Assembly (NCBI GenBank): GCA_033296885.1
Contig: MU863881.1
Location: 124,001 to 188,000 of the forward strand
DNA: 64,000 nt
Reading direction: 5' to 3'
DNA from: Triangularia verruculosa
Lineage: Eukaryota; Ascomycota; Sordariomycetes; Sordariales; Podosporaceae
Shown: piece after piece, positions 1 to 10,511 of the stretch
How positions within the stretch are numbered: position 1 is the first letter of the stretch
How the letters are laid out: each line of letters starts with the position of its first letter
Translations under genes and position numbers: made by a program
The notes under the pieces: model-generated
The model's input: only the letters and a program-made list of their open reading frames with translations
Databases searched by the model: none
What the model was told of the DNA's origin: nothing

Positions 1-231
1 TTGGTCAGTAAGAAGTGTGTTCTGCCGTTGGTCAACGTTGTCCATTTGTTTTCAGTTTTCCATCGGAAGCATATTAATCCGCGCTGCGGTCTATTTATTT
101 CCCCTAAAGCGGGCAGCTTCAAGCCAGCTACATAAAATCTATATCGAAACGCCTAGATAACACTAGATCCAATGTCCCGCAACGCAAAATGCATAGCCAT
201 GCCTTCCTGATGAAGCTCTCACATATACCAC

Positions 232-664
232 TTAAGCCTGCTGACTGGCACAGTCGCCGCCACCCAAGCCGCCGCTGCAGAGGCGGGTGCAGCCGATACC
301 GAGATCAGCAGTCTTGATGCACTCGTCGTTGTTGACACGGGTGATGAGATCGCCCTTGCAGTCGGGTCCCTCGCTGTCCTGGTAGGCGAACCAAGTGTCG
401 GAGAAGGAGTCGGTCCTGATGGATTTGATGTCGGACGGGATGGGAGCATCACCGGTAGAGAAGCCGTTGAAGACCTTCTTATCGACTTCGGTGCCGCTGT
501 GAGGTAATTGTATTAATGATTTGAATCCTGGCGAAGATGTGGTTGGGGTATGGGGGGAGAGATGATGACACATACCAGTTCTCGTCGCTAAACATCTTGG
601 TGGCAGCGCTAAAGGCAGTGCTGGCGCAGCCGGCAAGGAGGAGGATGGTGGTGGTGGCACGCAT
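232..664 (-). CDS. Small secreted cysteine-rich protein
   Basis: Two exons, 664..576 and 496..232, joined across a 79 bp intron (donor GTATGTG, acceptor CTCACAG), encode 117 aa. Residues 1-19 form a classic signal peptide: a short basic start, then a TILLLAG hydrophobic core and an AFSA cleavage region. The mature part of about 98 aa holds six cysteines, including a CTRLC pair near a glycine-rich C-terminus. An even cysteine number suggests three disulfides. I recognise no family. Size, secretion and cysteine content are those of fungal small secreted proteins (candidate effector, antimicrobial or wall-associated), but no function can be assigned. Splicing joins two short open frames, neither convincing alone, into one coherent protein. 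Confidence 0.72.
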
Positions 665-1981
665 TTTGAATGTTGGGGGGCTGGAAAGTTCTAGTTGATG
701 TGAAAATTGACTGGAGTGTTTGTTGGCTGAGGTTCTGATGATTGCTGTTCTATTGATGCTGTTCTAAGCTTTGTCTCTCGAGGGATGGGATATGATCTAT
801 TTAACCTCTTCTACACTCAAATTGACCACCTTCTTATCCCCTTTTGTCTGGACGCCCGAGGTTAAATCACCTCTAAAATACCTAGGTAGGCCATCAATGT
901 TCACGTATTCGCAGGCCTCGTTTCGATGCTGCGGCTGGCTCAGCGTTTCTCGGTTCTGTCGGCCATGGCCCTTGTCCACAGAGTGCAATGCCTGCCGGAG
1001 AGCACGAGGATCACCTCTATGCGCCCTGGCCCTCAATACATCCAACAACTTCAGACGACAGAAGGTCACCACACCGCACAATGTCCCAGTCAATGTGCAA
1101 AGCTTGGCAGGAAAAATGTTTGGGACTTGGCCATGGTTGTGTCTATTGGCCAAGTTCAAGGCGACGGGTGTCAAGTGCCTGAATTGGTCTATCGGGCCAA
1201 GACGAGTCTCGTCCGTTGTTTCAGAGCCTATAATTGGAGCAGCACTTTCGCGCATGTTCCTTTTGCTTTATGGTCGGACTATCTCGCATTCATGAACGGT
1301 TAGACCCGTCATGGCGGGTGTGGCACAACTAATCCGATCACTCAGCCAGATGGGCCGGCCGCCCACGTAATGGGTTGATCAGCACAAAGTAGATGATATC
1401 GCCCATATACTCCCTGATTGAAACTTTTGTATGCAGAAAGGCGCGCCATCCTCAAGTGCACTCGTTGTTGATCAACATCACCTCTTCCCAGTACAGTGGT
1501 CTGTGCGCACCATACGCCGAGCCCCTGAGCCCCTGAACTCTTGGCAACTTTTGAAGCTGCCGTGCAGCATTGTAAACCTGAAGATGATTGTAAGGAGAGT
1601 TGCATGAATTTCAGGTATTCACGCTGGAAGATCATCCACTTAAGATTAGTACAGCAACATTAAACTGTGACCGAACCCTTGATAATTGGGAGCAGCGCCA
1701 ATAGCGAGCACTGCTACCATCCGACTCAAACCACCTGCAACTCCTCCCTTCCACCTGACTTAGCCTTGACAAAAGTAGAAGGAATCTCCTGTCTTCAGTT
1801 ATAGTTGTGGATAGAAGTTTCGAGCCGCCTAGAAATAGCCCGTATCATGACATAGCCAATGAGACTCCAGGCTATGGTACCTATGGAATCATCCGAAAAC
1901 CCAATCCCAGCCTTCTCATTCGTATGAGCCTAACTGAAACCCCCCGAAAGAATGACAGTGAATGGATCCTTCCAGGTTCTG
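665..1981. other. Intergenic, no gene supported
   Basis: Open frames on both strands are short, overlap one another and resemble no known protein. The stretch serves as the upstream region of the secreted-protein gene and the downstream region of the F-box gene. A TACCTAGGTAGG motif lies at 879-890. Confidence 0.5.
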
Positions 1982-4456
1982 CTAGAATTCTGTCTCGTCC
2001 AAATCCCAGCTCTCCCAGTCATCCCACCACCCCTTACTCCCCTCGCTCCTGGCAGGCCACAACTTCCGAAAATGATTCATCATTACCACCTCCTCTGGCT
2101 CCTCCCACCTCTTCCAACTTCTCTTGATCGGCCCAATATCCTTCACCCTCACCTCTGGCTTGTCTCCATTCCAACCTTCTCCCCCGAACGGCCGGTCAAT
2201 TACCCAGTCCCTTTGTAGGACGTCATACAAACGCCGCATGATGCAACTGTAATCAAGCGGCTCCATGCGTAGATACCTCCCGTCCTTTAGGGGCATCAAA
2301 GTGACAGTACTGAGTTCTAGGTTTCCCCCCCTAGTGCGCACCATCATTCTCTTCAATGTTGGCAACTGGGCGGATGTGACATCGAAGATCTTTCTAGCGA
2401 GCTTGGCGTCTAGCGCGCTGTTGACGATCACGTCGAGGATGGCTTGGCTGTAGGTCGTTTTGGATTTCAGGACGAGGTACTCCTGCTCCGTCATGTGCGA
2501 GTTGCGCTTGGTTAAGCGATCCTCGGCATCGTATGTCTCTATGACAGGGAGAGAATCACAATTGGAGACTTCGACCTCCTGAGAATTTGACGGCGCTTGT
2601 TTGCCATGCTGTTCCATCCGTAACTGCGGCTGGACAAAGTCCGCTGCTGTAATGTAAGTATACATCGCCGCGTCGAGTGTCAAGGCTAGCTGTTCGAGTC
2701 GCGGAAAACTGGCGCCGATTGCCTTGTATAGTGCTACTTCATCACGACTCCCCTTTGACCGATGAACTGTTATCGACAGCTTCTCGACGCGTGGATACAT
2801 TGCCCCTAGTGATATGATCTCTTTCGCCGAACTCACCGAGCCGTTTATGTTCCAACCGTCTTCCCGACTGCAGTTGCTGAACCAGAGACTTTTGAGTGTG
2901 TTGAGAGGCGGGGTAGTGTCACCGTCTGAGAAGGAGGCTGAGGAGAAGTCCCACCCGACAACTCTGAGGCTCTGGAGATGATTGAAGGTCCGTATAAAGT
3001 TCCTCGTTATCTCCCAAACGTTTTCACTTTGGCCCGGAAACCTCTCCAAATCAGTGCAGTGTATGCATAATGCTGTCAGACTGGCGGGAAACGGCCATTC
3101 TTTTCTATACCAGCTGCTCAACGTCGACCTGACATCCCCAGTCAGTGTCAGGCTTTGAAGCGCGCTGAGATCTGGGTAAGGTTTTATCCCCATGAAGTCG
3201 TAAACGAAAATGGCATCCAGCTCAAGGTCTGTGGGAGTGCGTGGCTCCGTTCTTCGCCGTTGCGCCGTTAATTCTGGTGGAAAAGGGGAAGACGCGTCCC
3301 AATCATCTGATTCCCACTCTCCTTCTTTTTGCACATCGTCGCCTAGACGGATTTCCTTCAAATTAGGCGCCAGCCCCTCCGTTTCTAGAATTAAACAGAG
3401 GGCGCGAAGTTGGCGGTCCTGACTATCGATCGTGTCGTTCTTCAAGTCCTCACGAAGCCAGATGCTGTAGAGACAGGGTGACGTTATGAGCGCAAACTCA
3501 TGAGCATCTAGAGTACTCGGAATGTTATCCAGCATGCGTAGCCTGAATGTTCTCAGATGAAGGCGAATCAGGTGGGCACTTTCGTGAAGAGCCAGAAGCA
3601 GTGACGGCGACAGTTGTGTTGGGCATACATAGACGAAATCGAGCAGTTTGGGTATTCGACGGATGAGATCAGCAAGCGGTGCCCATTCTGCATCGAACTC
3701 GTGAAGCCTATCCACTATCTATACAATGGTCAGCTGTAGGTTTCCATCTCGGTAACAGCTGAAAGCGATCTTTCTTACCCTTGTATTGTATCGATCACCC
3801 AGTTTTCTGTCGCATGCCCTAATGTTCCTCTCGAATATGGAATCGTCTTGTACACCGTGAAGCCGTGCAGTGTACACATCCCATCGGTCAGAAGGAATCA
3901 CGAGATGCTGGTCATCAGAGTCCACGGCAGGATGATCACGATCCAAAGGCTCGTCTCTCCCATCCCCCACATAAAACCACTCGTCATAGTAACCCTTTAC
4001 CGTCAGGGTGCGGACATGCCTGAAAGCATCGCGGTGCTGAAGTAGTTCGGCAGATTTCTGCACATGTCTGTATGGTCACAAATATCAGCCTCTTGTGACG
4101 GACATCCGGCGATAGCACTCTGTCTTTCTGCTTTGTTACACGTACCGTGGCAGGCTCGCAGGGGTAGTAATATCGAAGGTAAGATGTCGAAAGAGGACTG
4201 GTTGAGCAGCCATGTAACAGTACCAGTTGCATTGTGCAAAGTAGAATACACTCGGTCGATCATCGTCGTTGACAAACTCGAGGATTCGAAGTATGGTTTC
4301 AGGCGGGAGTGCGCCAAGTCCAGTGCACAACATATTGTCTTTTCTAATGCGCTGTTGTTCGGTTTCTTGGTCATTCTCTCGTTGACGGTTTGCCAGGAGG
4401 CAACCCCCGCCATGAGCCTTCAAGGCAGCAGCAGTCACCAATGCCAAGCCAAGCAT
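1982..4456 (-). CDS. F-box-like protein, tandem copy 1 (three exons)
   Basis: Exons 4456..4146, 4067..3779 and 3718..1982 (introns of 78 and 60 bp; donors GTACGT and GTAAGA, acceptors CAG and TAG) encode 778 aa. After a variable N-terminus, an F-box-like stretch begins at LPPETILRILEF, followed by the conserved order NWYCYMA and LFRHLTFDI seen in the neighbour. The long remainder contains leucine-spaced segments such as LHLRTFRLRML and SPCLYSIWLRED, and ends in a WWDDWESWDL-like tail. The splice sites are supported by alignment to the next gene: the join LPR-HVQKSAELLQ matches its HVCNQALQ region, and DAFRHVRTLTV matches NAFRHVRILTI. F-box proteins usually link substrates to SCF ubiquitin ligases; the target here is unknown. 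Met42 (4333) is an equally good start and lies closer to the family pattern. Confidence 0.75.
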
Positions 4457-4832
4457 TCCCGCATGCTACCAGGCAATCACAGCCTGAAGCCATAGGGGTA
4501 GGGGCCAGGGACAGGGCACGGTGTGGATAAACGGCAGACACTGTATCCAACCTGTTGTATACCTAAGGAACCTGGTGCTTGCCTAATCCTCGGTGAGGAG
4601 TCTGGTGGATCTTTATCTCTGAAGATTCTATTGATGGTGGATTTTGACAAACTGTTTCTTCAAAGCCTCCTAAACCAATCTTAGTGGCTCTTCCCGCCGA
4701 GCCTGTCTCGGTGATTCAACGCTGGGTAGTTCGCAGACCTCCTCCAAACTCTTCCAAGTCAAAGGCCCGAGTCACAACAATTCAGCAATCCGCGGATGAA
4801 TAAGAGCGAGAGATTGCAACTTGGAATTACAG
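4457..4832. other. Intergenic between tandem F-box genes
   Basis: About 376 bp separate the two same-strand paralogues: promoter of copy 1 and 3' region of copy 2. No open frame is worth calling. Confidence 0.5.
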
Positions 4833-6851
4833 CTATTTATAACAACTGACTACAGAATCCTCAAAGCCACACAAATCCTTGCTCTCCCAGTTCTCCCACC
4901 ATTCTTGACCACCCCTTTTCACTGGCCACAACTTTCTAAAATATGGCCACAACAAATCGTGATCGAAACACCACGAATCAAAAATGTCCGAATCTCCAAG
5001 CTCTTTCACCCTTAATTTTGGCTCTGCTTCCCCAGGCCTCGACTCACAGAAATACCGATCGACAATCCACTCCCTCGTCAGTGCTTTGGTACACATTTTC
5101 GTCACAGGCCTATGGAAGGGAAGCCCGGTATTATGTCCCATCCCAAGCCCTGTGCCTCGGGTAGATCTCGGAATCATCATCACCCCTCTTGTACGGACCA
5201 TCATGGTCTTCAGGCTTTCCAAACCCACCGCCCGGAAGATCTGCCGTGCGAGCTTAGCGTCTAGGGCAGAGTTGATCATCAAGTCCAAGATGACGGAATT
5301 CTTTACCTGTAATCGATGTTCAAAAATTGGCGAAATTTGGTCCTCGAACGGTGTCTCTATCAAGGGGTCCGTGGCCGCCGCAGCGCCAGCCTGCGGTGCA
5401 TTGAGGCGGACCTCTGACGACGCGTCCAACGTCAGAGCCAGGTGCTGGAGCCTAGGGAAGCTACGACCAATGGCCCTGTACAGGTCGACCTCGCGACTAT
5501 CGCCCTTGAAGCGACGTAGCGAAATGGTGAGCTTCACGACGTTCGGGTACCTATTGGCAAGCAGTTCAATCTCCTCCTCTGACACCAACGAGCTGTGGGG
5601 ATATACATCATCCACGTCGTGATCAGCGAAACAGAGGCTTCTCAGCGTGGTGTAAACTGCGTTGCTGTGAGCATCGTCGCTTGCAAATGAAGCCACCGAC
5701 CAATCCCAGCCCTTAATTTGCAAGCTCTCGAGGTATGGCTGAGCTAAAATGAACCGTCTGACCATGACGCGTTTCGTGGTAGCCGTTGAATTGCCGACCG
5801 AAAGAGCGCGGAGAGAAGGAAATGATGTAGATATCATTTCTTCCGGCAGCTGTCCCAAGCTGAGAGTATGAAGGGCGCCGAAATCCAGCTGCCAAGGGAT
5901 GGCCCCTTGAACCATGATATCGCTGCGTAGGTAGTGGAGGTGAAGCTGTCTGATCGGAAGAGGTCGGGATTTGGCCGTACCATTCCCCATTTTTGGGGCC
6001 AACAGCGTACCCCGCGGCAAATGTCTCTTTATCTCGGGACGGTCCGAGAACACCGCCAATTCGCCTAGGTTGGGTGCAAACCCCTCGGTATTGATGATCC
6101 TCTCCAGACTTTGCAAATTGGGATTCACGCGACTTGGAGGACTCCAAACATGAAGTGTCTTGTCTTTGACCCAGATGCTATACAAGCACGGAGACGTAAC
6201 AATATCCATTTCGTAGGGATCAAGTGCGATATCAAACTCTGTGTCCTCGTAGAGCATGCGCAGTCCGAAGGTGTGAAGATGTAGACGCGTGGCTTGGTGC
6301 AATCTGTGCTTGTCGTGTAAAGCACGCAAGAGGCATGGGGCGAACTGTAACGGGAACTCGTATATCAAGTCCTGAAGCCTTGGCAGTTGTCGGACGATCC
6401 CAGCTATAGGTTCCCAAAACACGTCGAAATGGTAAGCTTGCTTGGGTGATTCTTCCACGACAGGTAATGATCGTGCGTACAGCATCTCAGCTGTACCGTG
6501 AAGCCTCTCGTTGTTGACTGCCCACTGTCTACCTGCTGTGGTGCCCAAGTGCCACCCTTGTGTATGCTTGAAGTCGGGATCATCTTCCGCCCCGCCCAGA
6601 ATTGTCAAGATGCGAACATGCCGGAAGGCATTGTTGCGCTGAAGAGCTTGATTGCACACATGTGCGCTGCCGCGAAGCCTTCCCAGGTCCGTGAACTTAA
6701 ATGTGATCTGACGAAAGAGGTAGGCACTGGCGACTTCGTAACAATATCGATTTGTTAATGCAAATGCCACAAGACTTGGTCGGTGGTCATAGTACAAAAG
6801 TTCACACACGAGCTGCTGGAGCTCGATGGGAAGTTGGAAAAATCCCGACAT
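4833..6851 (-). CDS. F-box-like protein, tandem copy 2 (intronless)
   Basis: A single uninterrupted frame of 672 aa starts MSGFFQLPIELQQLVCELL, an F-box-like opening at the very N-terminus. It then follows copy 1 along its length: NRYCYEVASAYLFRQITF, NAFRHVRILTI, LRALHDKHRLHQATRLHLH, TSPCLYSIWVKD, NSALDAKLARQIF, TMMVRTRG, and a WWENWES tail. The same order of motifs, with moderate identity, shows an old tandem duplication. Unlike copy 1 it has no introns in the shared region. It probably acts as an SCF adaptor with an LRR-like or degenerate repeat region for substrate binding, but no substrate can be named. Confidence is high that it is a gene and moderate for the F-box label. Confidence 0.8.
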   Translation of the reverse strand: MSGFFQLPIELQQLVCELLYYDHRPSLVAFALTNRYCYEVASAYLFRQITFKFTDLGRLRGSAHVCNQALQRNNAFRHVRILTILGGAEDDPDFKHTQGWHLGTTAGRQWAVNNERLHGTAEMLYARSLPVVEESPKQAYHFDVFWEPIAGIVRQLPRLQDLIYEFPLQFAPCLLRALHDKHRLHQATRLHLHTFGLRMLYEDTEFDIALDPYEMDIVTSPCLYSIWVKDKTLHVWSPPSRVNPNLQSLERIINTEGFAPNLGELAVFSDRPEIKRHLPRGTLLAPKMGNGTAKSRPLPIRQLHLHYLRSDIMVQGAIPWQLDFGALHTLSLGQLPEEMISTSFPSLRALSVGNSTATTKRVMVRRFILAQPYLESLQIKGWDWSVASFASDDAHSNAVYTTLRSLCFADHDVDDVYPHSSLVSEEEIELLANRYPNVVKLTISLRRFKGDSREVDLYRAIGRSFPRLQHLALTLDASSEVRLNAPQAGAAAATDPLIETPFEDQISPIFEHRLQVKNSVILDLMINSALDAKLARQIFRAVGLESLKTMMVRTRGVMMIPRSTRGTGLGMGHNTGLPFHRPVTKMCTKALTREWIVDRYFCESRPGEAEPKLRVKELGDSDIFDSWCFDHDLLWPYFRKLWPVKRGGQEWWENWESKDLCGFEDSVVSCYK

Positions 6852-7739
6852 CTTTATCGCTGAAGTCAGCCAATATGGCTTAGAAGGTATTAAAAAGGTT
6901 GCGAGAAGTAAAGAGGTACTTACATTGATGAGATGTGATGTCGTTCAGGTTTGGCGGGGCTTATTGTATCGGGATTGAGACTGAAGGTAAGAGCGACGGT
7001 ATCCGATGGGAAATTGGACGGGAGATTCAAAAGTAGAATGGTCATGAAGGTCTAGGGAAAAGTTGCAGGAACCAGTGCATTTTTGATGGTAGCGTTTATT
7101 AAAAGAGCAAGGTTCTGTGGGGCAATAAGGTTTGCTACATGCAGAACTCTGTAATGACCGCTCATCAGAGTTCTACATGTGTATCACAGCAAGAAAAGGG
7201 ACCAAGTCGTCCGTCGATACTAAAAGATCAAAAAGTACTCTCCAGACGCTGATCTCAAACGTACAGGCCGTCGAGATTAAAGTGTCTGTCAAAAGCTGCA
7301 GTAAATACAAGATACTACTACTTTCTTCATTCTTCTGGGGCAAAAGGATCAGGTGAGGCGTCACCCAAAGGCGCACCTGGAGAAGGCGCTAGGAAGAAGC
7401 TTTTGCCCATGAACGAGTACGTCAACAATTATATTCTGTCCCACTAGAATTCAGCCACTCTCCCAATCTTCCCACCAAATCTCGCCCGCCCTCTGTTTTT
7501 GACCATAACCTTTTCAGGCACCGTCCGAGTCACTGGGGTGAGACATGGTATAAGAGTGCCAATTTCAATGTCCAAAGCGAGCATTGGCAATTGTTGAGCT
7601 TTCTGGTGTTTTCGGTGGTTGCGAGGCGTCCACCGGCGAACTCAAAAAAGCCCATATCAGCCAGTTTAGTCATCAGACATGACATCAGGTTGACTCTGAA
7701 CATGAAGCTGAGGTACAATCAAAAGAGACTTTGCCAGCC
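6852..7739. other. Intergenic, possible gene remnant on the minus strand
   Basis: The promoter side of F-box copy 2 lies next to the 3' end of palA. Between about 7450 and 7600 the minus strand has a coding-like 3' end (a frame ending in GRVAEF and a stop), but no acceptable start or splice connects to it. I treat it as an unassigned remnant or untranslated sequence. Confidence 0.35.
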
Positions 7740-10511
7740 TCACCCAAATCTAATCCCACTGCTAGGATCCCAAGTTCCCCTTACAGGGCCCGAAGGGGTG
7801 GCTCCACCTGGTTGCTGACCTGGTCCGGCACTTCCCCCAGAGCCTCCTGCACCTCCACCAGAAAACTGGATCCCCATATCCGGCATCCACGATCCTTGCA
7901 TCGAAGCAATGGGTGGCATAGGCCTCGGCTGTTGCTGTGGTACATTGTCCGCCCAGCTCTGGATCTGCGCCTCAACTGGAGGACTGTGAGGAACCGGCGG
8001 CCGCACCGGCTGCCTTGGAGGAGATTGCATGTAATAAGATGAGGGAGCAGGAGACTGATAAGCTTGCGGTGGCGGTGACTGGGCCTGGCTAGGTCGCATA
8101 CTAAGCGACGCAAGCGGCGGCATCGAGAGTTCACTTGAGGCATTTGTCAGTAAAATATCATCTTAGAAACAAATGAGAAACATACTCTTCCAGCATCCTC
8201 GCCTCCTGTCTCCTTTCATTGACCCAATTGCGCGCCTGGGTCCGGAACTGCTCAACAATGCGGCTGAGATCGTTGTAAAACTTCCGTCCAACCTCAACGT
8301 TGCTGACAATTTCTTTGTACTTGTAGTACGCGTTATCTAGCCTTTGCAATGCCTTCTCCCGCTCGCGACTGCCGCTCTCGCCAATAACTTTCTTCTGCGA
8401 CTCAAAGTCACGGTTCGCCCGCTGGATCTCGCTCACAATTTTCTCCTGGTCAGCCTGTTCCTTCTCAAGAGCTTCGAGTTCAGACTCGTACAGACTGTCT
8501 AGGCGTTTGTCGAAGAAGTCCTCGAAGTGAGCTGGAACAATAGGGGTGTTGGGATATGTCCTTTCGAGACGAGCGGCCTCGGCCATGATGTCTCCCTTAA
8601 TGTCATCAGCTCGGCTCCTAGCACGCAAGGACTCGATCCTCTTTCTCCTCCTAGATTCAAGACGCAACACATCATTGTAAACACCTCGCAGTCGTCCTAT
8701 GGCTGGTTTGAGGAGCTCTGGTATCTCGGTCTTCCGGCTGTTGGGGATGTAATCCATCATGCTCCGATCTGGTCCTGCGAGAATGGCGAGAGTTTCCTTC
8801 ACCGCAGCGAATTTCTCTCTCACCACCGCATCGCTGGACGTGCTCGAGGCAAAATATCCGTCGATGTCGCCTGCTTGGTTCCAAAGCTTGGCGCCTCCAT
8901 CATGACTGGGGTCAGCCCTCGACTCGGGTCTGGGCCACCTTTGAGTACCATATTTGAGCCTCAAAGCATGATCCTCTTCTTCCTCAGCAGCCAAAAGCGC
9001 TTTGCCTTCCTCAAAGACAGCCTTGTCACTAGCACACAGCTTCTCGACATCGGCAAATCCACGTTGGAGCCTGTTTAATGCGTCAGCCTGTCGTATTTCT
9101 TCGGCGTGTTGGACAAGCGTCCCCGGTAGACCAAGCGGCTTTTCAAGAGCCTGTAACGATCCAGGGAGATTCAAACTCGAAAGGATCTCGTGAAGCCTGT
9201 CGGTCATAGTCTCTAGCTCGGCGATGATATTGTTGTTGACCAAACGGTCCCTCCGCTCCTCGTAGATAGAAACTGCCACATGAACAGAGAATGGTACCAA
9301 TTTGGTGAACAAGGCCGGTCCAAACTCGGCATGGTCTCCGAAGTATTCATACGGTTTAGCCACCTGCGGCGGGACCCTCGCTACCGCCATGTTGGCACGT
9401 TCGAGTATCTTCAACTCGGGCTTCGGGGGAACGATCTGGAGGTAAATGACGTCGTTGTCCTTCTCGGCCCTTTTCAGATCTTCTTCAACGCGCTTCTTCA
9501 GACTGTGGAGGTCATCCACAACAGCCTTGCTAATATATCCGCCACGGCATTCCTTGAGCCCTTCAATAACACAGTTGACGGCGTCTTTCAACCGCGCCAC
9601 TTCCTCGCCATATCGCTTCTTCTCCAGGCAGTCACAGGCAGCGCGATACTGGGCAGCAGCGGCGAAATGGTGATGTTTCGCACTCATATGGTGAATCCAG
9701 GCAGAGCTGATGGCTTCGCTATGCAGGGCCGATTCCACCGCCAGATTGTACAGGTCGGAAACTCGGGCCGCCAGCTTCGCGATAGACGCATCCTTGTACT
9801 GATCCATGACAGCTTTTTGCCAGAAGCACTCCTGACTTTGCGCAAGGAAGAGCTGAGTCAGAGCTTCCAACGTGGCCTCGTCCATATCGTCGGGCGGGTT
9901 CGCCATGCGCAACTGGGGCAGCACTTCCTTTTTCATGTGCGCCAGCACGCCGGCAGCCTGAGAGAAGAAGCTCGCAGCAGTCTTCAAACCTTCGGTATCA
10001 CTTCGGTTCGAGGATATCGCTAGCTGGGAGTAGAGAGCGGCGAGGTTGTAGAGAACATTCAGGAGCTCGTATTGGAGGTTGTTTTGCACCAGCGGGTGCT
10101 CGGTGTGGTAACCTAGGGCGGGATACCAAGTGAAATCGACGCCAATCTGTCGAGGAGACAACTTATTAGAGTCTGTATGGTACTCGAGCAGAGATCTTGT
10201 ACCCACATCAATAGGAAATTTCCCGCTCATCCAAACCAGTTGGCCGGCATATGTATGGAGCTTGTTGATGCCTGTCGAGTGGGGTTCGCGCGTGTTGACG
10301 GCATCGCGACGGAGGGAATCGATGACCTCGAGGTCATGACGGAACATATCGGGATGTTGGTCATATTTCTTGGAGATGTATTGTCGGATGGAAGAAGAGA
10401 GGGACAGCTGGACCGATTTGCGGAACGGCAGCGATAGGACGTTGTTGCTACGGATTATCAGTCCCTGGCGGTGATGGCAAGTGGCACAGCAGTAGAGACT
10501 TACGTTGTCAT
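7740..10511 (-). CDS. palA: pH-response regulator PalA/Rim20 (Bro1-domain, ESCRT-associated)
   Basis: Four exons (10511..10504, 10447..10207, 10146..8186, 8133..7740) encode 867 aa, close to the family's usual ~850. The first coding exon is only 8 nt; splicing gives MTTNNVLSLPFRKS, the expected PalA start. The second intron (60 bp, a multiple of three) restores KFPID-IGVDFTWYPALGY. The third has a perfect TACTGAC branch site and joins MLEDELSMPP. Residues ~5-390 are the Bro1 domain, ~400-740 the coiled V domain that binds YPXL motifs, and ~750-867 a proline-rich tail ending WDPSSGIRFG, typical of PalA. In the family, PalA binds Vps32/Snf7 on endosomal membranes and PacC through YPXL motifs, bringing PacC to PalB for alkaline-pH proteolysis. 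No other pal gene is nearby. Confidence 0.95.

Noticed and set aside
7450..7720. Possible small minus-strand gene ending in GRVAEF
   Set aside because: The coding-like end cannot be joined to the upstream frame except by a 31 bp intron; no start. Left as an unassigned remnant.
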